A DNA stretch of 64,000 bases from Callaeas wilsoni. Its lineage: Eukaryota > Chordata > Aves > Passeriformes > Callaeidae. Location: contig VWPU01017693.1 in the NCBI GenBank assembly GCA_013398955.1, forward strand, positions 52,758-116,757, read 5' to 3'. This document shows positions 13,001 through 64,000 of the stretch, in pieces (position 1 is the stretch's first letter; every line of letters starts with the position of its first letter). Made by a program: the position numbers and the translations under genes. Below the pieces are notes generated by a model. That model had not been told where the DNA came from. It searched no databases and saw only the letters and a list, made by a program, of their open reading frames with translations.

Positions 13001-16000
13001 GCAGTGGGACAAATGCATTTTGACTAATTCCACTGAATTCCATTGTTTCTTCCCATGAGATAAAGTATTCATTATTTAGGATTATAATACCATCTAGACA
13101 TGTAATTCCTGATTTCAGCTGTGCAGCACCAGGCATTACTCAGAGAGAGAAATGTCTCCATCTCACAAGAGCTCATAATCTAATCTGACAAGACAGACAA
13201 AATGAGGGAGAAAGGAAGTGCAGCCACCTCCAGTTAGGAGATGGTGAGCTGAGAGATGAAGGGTCTGCCCAACGTGACAAAGGAAGGGCCAAGAACTGAA
13301 CTCTCATTTTCTCAGTTCTGGTCACTCAGTGATGAGAACTTCATTTCTTAGAGAAGGATTTCTGCCTAGGTGGTTAGAGCATGTACCCTGCAGTTAACAG
13401 AAGTGAGTAGACCGTACTCAAATAACACTTTCAAGTGCCCAAAGTATTTAGGAGTCTAAGAGTTTCTCTGCTGGGAAAGCGAATATAAAGAGTAGCAAAG
13501 GAGCAAAGAACACATCAACTATTCTGCATCAACTTCCTCCTTGGGCATTTCCAGTGGAAACTACCTGTATTGAAGTCTTGGTATTGAAGTCGTGGACAAG
13601 TCTTCCATCTCACTTTCAAGAGGTTTTTAGGATCCTAAGGAAATAGCCAAATATTTGTGAAAATTAGACTTGTGCTCCAAAGTCATTTAGGACTTTTCGA
13701 AACTTTTGTTGGTGTAGAGAAGTTAATAATTTGAACCACAGTTTCCAATTAAGTAGATGTTCTGAATTTACGGCCATTTGAGAACAGAATCTGAGTACTT
13801 GAGTGAACACATGCATAGATAACAAACCTTCCTTCCAGATACAAAACGAAAAAAATACCAAAACCCCACTCCAAAACAGTAAAAGCTGAAGCTCAAGAAC
13901 AGGCCAGTGTTCTTTCTGCTCTTTCTTGATGATATCTTTCAACTTGGAGAGCAGTGTGTGCCTGCAAATGGCCAAGAACAGTTATGCCCCGTGATGTTCT
14001 TACCTTCTAAAAGGGCGAGGCATCCAAAGTGACAAAGTGGAGGTCATCTGCTCCATAGGAAATGTGGCTACAGGACGAGATGTTTCTGGGCAGCTGCGAA
14101 GGCACAAGCGAGCTTGTATTTGCTCATATTCTTGCTGAACTGTTGTTCTTGACAATGGAAACATTCAGGTGGGCTTTGGTGGTCCAGGCACCCACAATAA
14201 ATGACATCAAACTTAGAAATTTCCTTTGAATAGGAAGGCTCGCTAGAAATTCGGTAAATAATCTGCCATGTTGGCTGTATTTTGTAGTTACATTTCATTT
14301 GGACTTTTCATAACACATTTAAATTTGCCATATACTGAGAGTCGGGTAAATATGTTTTAGAAAGGAACATGGATTCTTATTCCAAAAGAAGCTAATGTAT
14401 GTATTGCCAAAGCTACTATCAACATCACAATTTTCACCTCCAGTAGCTGCAAGCTGTCAGTAACTGTCAGGAACAGAAATTATTTGGAATGTTTAGAAAT
14501 AACTATGGACAAACTTTGCATTCCTGTTTACTGCTGCAGCCTGATTATCTTTGGTTTTATAATTTCTATTGCTTTTTACAACAAGCAAAATACTGCATTA
14601 TCAAAAATTAAATCCAGATAGAACACAGAGAGAAATATAGAGAGAAATCTCGCTTTGCTTGTTCTACAAGACTTATCCTATGTATTACTTGTACTGTTAC
14701 GTGCTTGGTACTTTATATTACTATCCACAGGTGAAAGGTATTCCATAAGACTGGATGACTTTTGTGTTATTTGTCTCCATAAATCTTGGGGTGGTCTGGA
14801 AAAGTTGTTCTTTCCAGTCACTGTTTCACGCTAATGATCAGTGGCTGCAAATCTGTTTAAAAAGACAGAAACTGTCAGAACAGTGGGACAGGCAGATTTT
14901 TTCAGATCTCTCAGGAGACTGGTGATATTAGGGATAATGTAGAGGAAAAAAGGAGCAACATCTCTTCAAGATTTAGACTAAACAAGATATTTTGGCTTTT
15001 AATGCTTTATTCCATTGCCATAACACATTACTTAAATATGGGATCTCATTATTGGAAAAAAAAAAATTAAAAAGCACTTTACATTCCTCAGAGTTTTACT
15101 GAAAGTTTAACTACACAGAAAGTCATGAAGTTGGGCCACAGAAGTATATTTTCTCTTACATGGGAAGTTGGCCAGCAATTAGAGGTAATAAAATAACTAC
15201 TTTAAGTGTGTAAGCACTAAAATATATTTCCAGAGCTGTGGTTTATCAAATTGCATCAGAATATTGCATCTGCAGCAAAGAACTTCATTCTTTGGTTGAG
15301 GTGTACCACTGAAACACATCGTCAGAATTTTGTGTTAAAATAAATAAATTTTGTGTTTACAGATTATCTGTAACAAAAGAAGGGGAATATTGTATTTCAT
15401 GGGAGAAATTTCCCTCCTTCCCACCTACAACCGCATTACTGAGCAGAACAAAAATAAATCGGAACAATGTGTTCATGAGCAATGGATGATCAAAAAACTC
15501 ACCAGAGCAGGAATCTGGACTGAGATCACTGATGTAAAGTTCAGTGTAGCATGGATGGAAGCCTAATATTTGTTGCTTCCCAAAGAATAAAAAAACACAA
15601 CTCTTGCTTTATTTTGACCTTTTCAGCTCCTGTTCTATTGGTAGTAACCCAAGCTTTATCGAATATCCAAGAACATTCTTGATTAACTAAACTTATTGTG
15701 TTTGTTTGGGGATTTTTTTCTATTTTTAATTTCCACCAACCTCTCAGCAGTGGTAAGTGGGGCTCACATGAAACGAAGGGTATGATTTCCATCAGCTTCC
15801 ATGTAGCCAGATTTTTACCAAGTTGGTATAACTTTCTGTGGTAGTCTGGCATGAGCATTGAAATGTTACCCTTATGCCTCAAAAATGCGGGTTCCTCTTC
15901 CATTAATGTAATTCAGTTAAATGGATGTGATATCAAGACCTAAAGGATGGGATCCCTACCAGCAAAAACCCTAGAGACTTTCCAGTGTGAACCTATTTCC

Positions 16001-17135
16001 CATGTAGCTCTAGAGGAATGGACATTAAATAGAAACATTTTGGTTTCCTTTTGTTTCCTATTGGAAAAAACAAAAATCCTCCAGTAAACTCAAGGATTTT
16101 GGATCATGTGTTGCGATTTTTAAATTTTTTAATTTTTTTGGCAAAAATATCTGTGTGGAGATGGAATGGAGAAAGGAAAAGCAATAGATTGCTAATACCC
16201 TCGCTAATAATGTAGGATTACTCACGACCCTAACAGCAGTGCCAGATCATAACAACCTCAGAGCAGCTTCTGTAAGGTGTAGGTTGAAGAACTTTTTCTT
16301 TCTCTTTTGGGGGCTTAGCGCAAAAGGAAGAGTATGGCTCAAGGAAGCAGATGGAAAAACATTTTTGACAGCTTAAGTACAGTTAATTATTTGTAGGCGA
16401 AGCATTCTGCTATCAGCACTGATTTGCTGTACTTGAAACTGAAACAGTCAGAGCAGCAACAATTTTATTCAGCATCACTGCAATTACCTGACTATAAATA
16501 GGACACCTTGCCTTTCATCCCTTCCAGGAGCAGGCAGCTGAAGGCCACCACACTGTGTAGATACCTCTTTGGTAAGCAGCTCATGCAGGCCTCATCTTCT
16601 CCCATTTTTTTCCACCTCTTACCTTTTTCTTTTAAGCAGATTCAACACTTACTGGAAAAAGAAAAAGGAGAAAAAAGAAAAAAAAAAGACCACGACGTGT
16701 ATGGAAGGAGTTCACAAGGTAGGTATCACCTTTCTCACTTCACAGATGGTGCAGCTGAGGAAAATGAATACTCATTTAAGCACGTGCTCATTGCACACCT
16801 GCTCCTGAAGGAGCAAAGGGTGATGATATGTTTTCTTGTGTCTTTTCTGGGATTTATCTGTACCATCAGAACATGTGAGAGAAGAGAACTCTGCTCCTAA
16901 GTAACGACATTCACCCTTCCAGGAAAAGAGACAGGAAGAAAGCAGGCTCGGGGAGGAAATCTCTAGCCTCCACTAGCCAACAAGGAGGAACTGGAGACAA
17001 AAAAGATAGCGTAGATTACTCCTCCCTTAACAGCGTGACATGGGGAAGACACTTCCTCGTGACTCAAGATCACAGTATTCTTTTCTATTCTTCAGCAACA
17101 ACTACGCAGTTTACTTCCCTTGCTTTGGGTAAAGC
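4098..17135. other. Intergenic sequence between two CR1 tails
   Basis: AT-rich, with no recognisable gene, RNA gene or interspersed repeat. The only small structure noted is a 14-bp tandem duplication at 13567-13594. Open frames reach about 120 codons, with no family resemblance and no supporting splice context. Confidence 0.65.
13567..13594 (+). repeat. 14-bp tandem duplication
   Basis: Two adjacent copies of gtattgaagtcttg, the second with one change (cg for ct near the end). Probably a replication-slippage product. Confidence 0.8.
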
Positions 17136-17205
17136 AGAATCACAGAATATCCTGAGCTGGAAGGGACCCACAAGGATTATCAAGTCCAACTCCTGGCCCT
17201 GCACA
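17136..17205 (-). mobile_element. CR1 LINE extreme 3' tail fragment
   Basis: About 70 bases in reverse orientation: 'agaatcacagaat', 'gagctggaagggaccca' and 'atcaagtccaactcctggcc' correspond to the complement of the CR1 3' terminus. It is severely 5'-truncated. Confidence 0.85.
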
Positions 17206-18262
17206 CTAAATTCAATGAAAGGGAAAGTATCCTAATATAAATCAGTTTTTCCATCAGCTTTAAGATTTATGTCAAGGAGAAACACAATGCTGTGGAGAGC
17301 TGTGTAATTGCTTTTTTGAATAAGTATTATTGGAAAGAACTGAGAATGTTAGCTTTCATTGTCCATTCACAGCAAGGCCTAGCTAGAGTAAGATACTCTC
17401 TGGAATACTCTGACCAGCTGTGATTATCCACTCTTAAGAAAGATTAATTTGACTGGAAAGACAACGAAGAAATCCTTTAAAGAAGACATGGAGAATGGAG
17501 ACTTTTCTATGGGAGGACATAAGACAGCTCACTTTTAACAGAATGGAGGCTGAAAAGGACTTTCTCTAGATATTGAAATCTTAAGAAGCACGAGAGAAGG
17601 TGTACTTAGGCTGATGTTGGCTCATAAGCAAGTGGAATAAATTATCCAAGAATAAATTTACTCTGGAAATGCAAAAAAAAATTTCTAGTACCAGAGCAGT
17701 GAAATCTTGGAAACACTCACTCAAAGCAGTAGTAGGATCAAATGAAGTGTTCTGCTTTCCAGTGGAGTTTGGTAAGTATATTGATGAAGTTGCCCGAAAT
17801 AAAGAACCTCTTTCAAATGACCTAGCATGTCCACTCCAGTCCTTAAAGTCACCTGAGGGTGCATTCAGAAGACCCACATACACAATTTCTTCTTGTGCAA
17901 AGTCAGGAATTACATGCCTATGCCAGTTATAAAAAGTAACAGAGCTTCTACTCAGCTCCTCAGGCAAACAATTGACCTGCTAGCAGTCCAGCTCATCCCT
18001 AAATCTCAGGATCTGAAAATTGTGTGTTTTCAGGCAAGAAGTGATCATACTTTCACCCATCCAACCTCACAAAATTCTAAGCCTTTCAATGAAACTGACT
18101 TTAAAGCATGTATTTGGAATATAGGAAACCTGAATTAATTTCTTTTCATCTCCTATGCAATCCTAGAAGATGCATGGAAAGATTCAGTCACCTGCTCAGA
18201 GATGAAAGTTTTATGAGGTAGCACGACATCTAGAAGTTATTCACTGTGATTTGTTCCTGTGA

Positions 18263-18293
18263 ATCTAGTTCCTATACTTCTGTAGAACTAGAT
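18263..18293. repeat. Inverted repeat, 9-bp perfect arms, 13-nt loop
   Basis: Arms atctagttc (18263-18271) and gaactagat (18285-18293) are exact reverse complements. It is downstream of CNIH3 and its function is unknown; arms of this size can occur by chance. Confidence 0.8.
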
Positions 18294-20158
18294 GCTGTAG
18301 TTAGGATGCAGAGAAGAAATTCAGTTACAGACAATCATCAGCTTTTCATGGGTTGTGCATTAATTATTCCACAGCAGCAGAGCTTTATCAGTTAGCTCTG
18401 TAGTGATCCGGTGAAGTTTCTTAGCTCAGGCTCACTCCAAGAGAACACGCCTGTATTGCCTGCAGGGTCAGTGTCATTTCAAGAGCAGTTCAGCCACCCC
18501 TGTGGTGTGTACAATCCAAACCTATGAGCCATCAGAGTCCAAATTAGCTTCCCAACATCTGATTTGGCAGCCTCATGCTTCTAGAACTGGGAATACTACG
18601 TTGTATGAAGATAAAATGCATCCAATAAGAACTACTGAAAATTAAGGAATGAAACGACTGCAAATTAAAGAGTGCCAGCCCTTGGAACAACTTCATCATA
18701 CAAATGTTGTTAGAATGACCCCAGTGTAATGTCTGCACAGGCCAGCTAGCTCCATTCCAAGCAATGCCCAGGCAGGATTTGGGAGCTGCCTTGGTCCAGG
18801 AGCAAAGAGTCTGCATGCAGCCACCATGCCTTGCTGGTTAACAGGATTTAATTTTGCTAACGTAGCCAGATCAAACCACAGTGAGTCCTGGCACTGCAGG
18901 CACACAGAAACTCCAGCTGCATATGGAACATGCCAGACATGGGATGACTCAGCAGCCATTGTGAGCCTGCCTCTCTCCTGCTGGAGTCTTGTGCCCAGCC
19001 TAAAATCACCTCAGAGCTTGGTACAGGATCAGTCTACTGGCTCCCAATAGCCAGACCAAATGTGGTAAGCAGCGAGCTTGTGCTAGCAGGACCAGCTGTG
19101 AACAAGCCAGGGGACAGATGGGCCTCTCCACGCTGTTCTCTGCCAATCTCTGGTAGAAACCTACCTTATTAGCTAATTCCCAATCCAAGAGCCGGGCAGT
19201 GTCTGTGCATGCTCTGGTGTCAGTCTCGAGCTTACAGCCTTGCTGCTACCCACAGCACCAGGGACTTTGAGGGAACGAGCCTGAGTTCACCTGGATCAGC
19301 ACTGAAATATATTTAGCAGCAGTTCTGGACAACTTGATGCCTTTGACCTGTCAGTCAAACAGATTAACCTAAAATGTATATAGATAGTGAGTATTTATGT
19401 AGATGTGTATTTGTATATACATATGTATGTATAAAGATATGCAGCCCATATAAATAAAATCGAATGAGAATTCTATGACAAAATTTTAAAACCTTTGAAT
19501 TATAAAAAACTGAACATCTTTCAATAGGAACCTCATACAAGACAAAGACATTTTGTATATTTGTTCCAGCTTAAATTTTACAGCAAAAGTAAAACTGCAA
19601 AACAGAATTACAGACCACAATTAGCTGGTCCAGTATTTGCTATCCAGCATTGTGATGAATATAATAGCTACGTTACAATCCTCTTTAAATATATGCAGCT
19701 TTTACCTGGTTTGGGGGGTTTTTTTTCAGTCAGACGAACACTATTCTGATAAGTGCTTGGCCTGATTAGGTTAAACCTAATGCATTTCTACATCTCACTG
19801 CATGGTGTTGGTGCATCACAAATGAAGTACAGAAATATACTGGATGTTCACCTGCAGGAATAGCATAAACTTAGAATACAGAACACTGAAACCGCAAATT
19901 CTTTTGTTATTGTTGTTTTGGTTGGGAGAAAATCAACAAACCAAAACCACTGAAGCAGTTCCATGAGATTTGACATCCCTGTTTGACTAGTGTCATGTGA
20001 ACAGCCCTGCAGGACAGTCACACATCTCATCTGAAGTCCACCCAGTGCTCATTTTCAGAATGTGTTGTACAGCTCTTCTTTCTGTGTCAGTCCAGAATAG
20101 TCCTTAAGGAAAGAAATGTTGCTTCCTGGAAGACAGTAGGGACTATGGGGATTATAGT

Positions 20159-20164
20159 TTTAAT
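20159..20164 (-). terminator. CNIH3: Candidate polyadenylation hexamer ATTAAA
   Basis: ATTAAA on the minus strand about 325 bases after the CNIH3 stop codon. Other ATTAAA hexamers lie at 20407-20412 (80 bases after the stop, probably too early) and 18847-18852 (about 1.6 kb after). I saw no canonical AATAAA on this strand until roughly 16.46 kb. The true cleavage site is undetermined. Confidence 0.25.
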
Positions 20165-20486
20165 AAATCCACTAACCAAGCAGCATTATCCCTGGAGAGG
20201 TGAATAGTTGTATAATTTGGCCCACGTTGTTGCAATTTTTTTTGTTTGCTTGGGTTTTGAAAATCATTTGCTGCAATACATTGAGAAACAGGAGACAAAC
20301 ACAATTAACTCAGCCATTCTCCCATGGTATTCTGCTTCTCTTTGCTGGATCTCTCTTTCATGTACCGTATTCACTGCTTGGGTTCAAAGTTTTCCTCTTT
20401 GCTTTTTTTAATCATGCATCCCTTGGTTCACTCGTCCTTGCACCTCCATCCTTTGTTGTTTTCAGTCTTTAGCGATGATCTTTCAG

Positions 20487-64000
<43,514 letters not shown>

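Larger units (their letters stand above)
17206..20486. other. CNIH3 proximal 3' flank including the 3' UTR
   Basis: The 3' UTR of CNIH3 begins at 20486 and runs toward lower coordinates, but its end cannot be set. An inverted repeat with 9-bp arms lies at 18263-18293, and a TA/TG-rich tract at about 19375-19460. No other gene recognised. Confidence 0.6.

Noticed and set aside
16508..16900. 130-codon plus-strand frame
   Set aside because: Contains a Lys-rich low-complexity patch, has no recognised domain, and no splice or promoter context supports it.
17581..17967. 128-codon minus-strand frame downstream of CNIH3
   Set aside because: No family resemblance. It lies in unconstrained-looking sequence, and the length is within chance for a 64-kb window.

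Overview
The window is vertebrate nuclear DNA, almost certainly from a bird. It has large introns with GT-AG splice sites, an AT-rich intergenic background, a CpG-island promoter at the right edge, and chicken-repeat-1 (CR1) LINE fragments as the only interspersed repeats I recognise. I cannot name the species or order. There are no bacterial genes, CRISPR arrays or operons, and nearly all open frames in the window are chance frames.

One protein-coding gene can be fully resolved: CNIH3 (cornichon family AMPA receptor auxiliary protein 3, an ER-export and receptor-gating factor). It lies on the minus strand and its whole coding sequence is present in six exons: 63873-63793, 43760-43692, 40828-40781, 25176-25064, 22591-22448 and 20514-20487. 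Joined, they encode an uninterrupted 160-residue protein. All five introns have GT donors and AG acceptors, with phases 0, 0, 0, 2 and 2. The third exon is a 48-nt in-frame cassette coding for the 16-residue segment that distinguishes CNIH2/3 from the shorter CNIH1/CNIH4 proteins.

Layout: 1-20486 is the 3' flank (3' UTR end undetermined, two CR1 tails, a GC-rich block near 1.4-1.9 kb, several AT-rich stretches). 20487-25176 holds exons 6, 5 and 4 with short introns. 25177-40780 is a 15.6-kb intron, repeat-poor apart from simple repeats. 40781-43760 holds exons 3 and 2. 43761-63792 is the 20-kb first intron, which contains all four intragenic CR1 pieces, three of them clustered at 55.3-57.55 kb. 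63793-64000 is exon 1 inside a CpG island; the transcription start is at or beyond the window edge.

I found no clear sign of a previously undescribed system. The most useful second looks are the skippable 48-nt exon, paired perfect hairpins in intron 5, a triple TTCTTGGAA (STAT-type) motif cluster upstream of exon 2, the inverted CR1 cluster, the unclear polyadenylation site, and AT-rich blocks that could be conserved enhancers.
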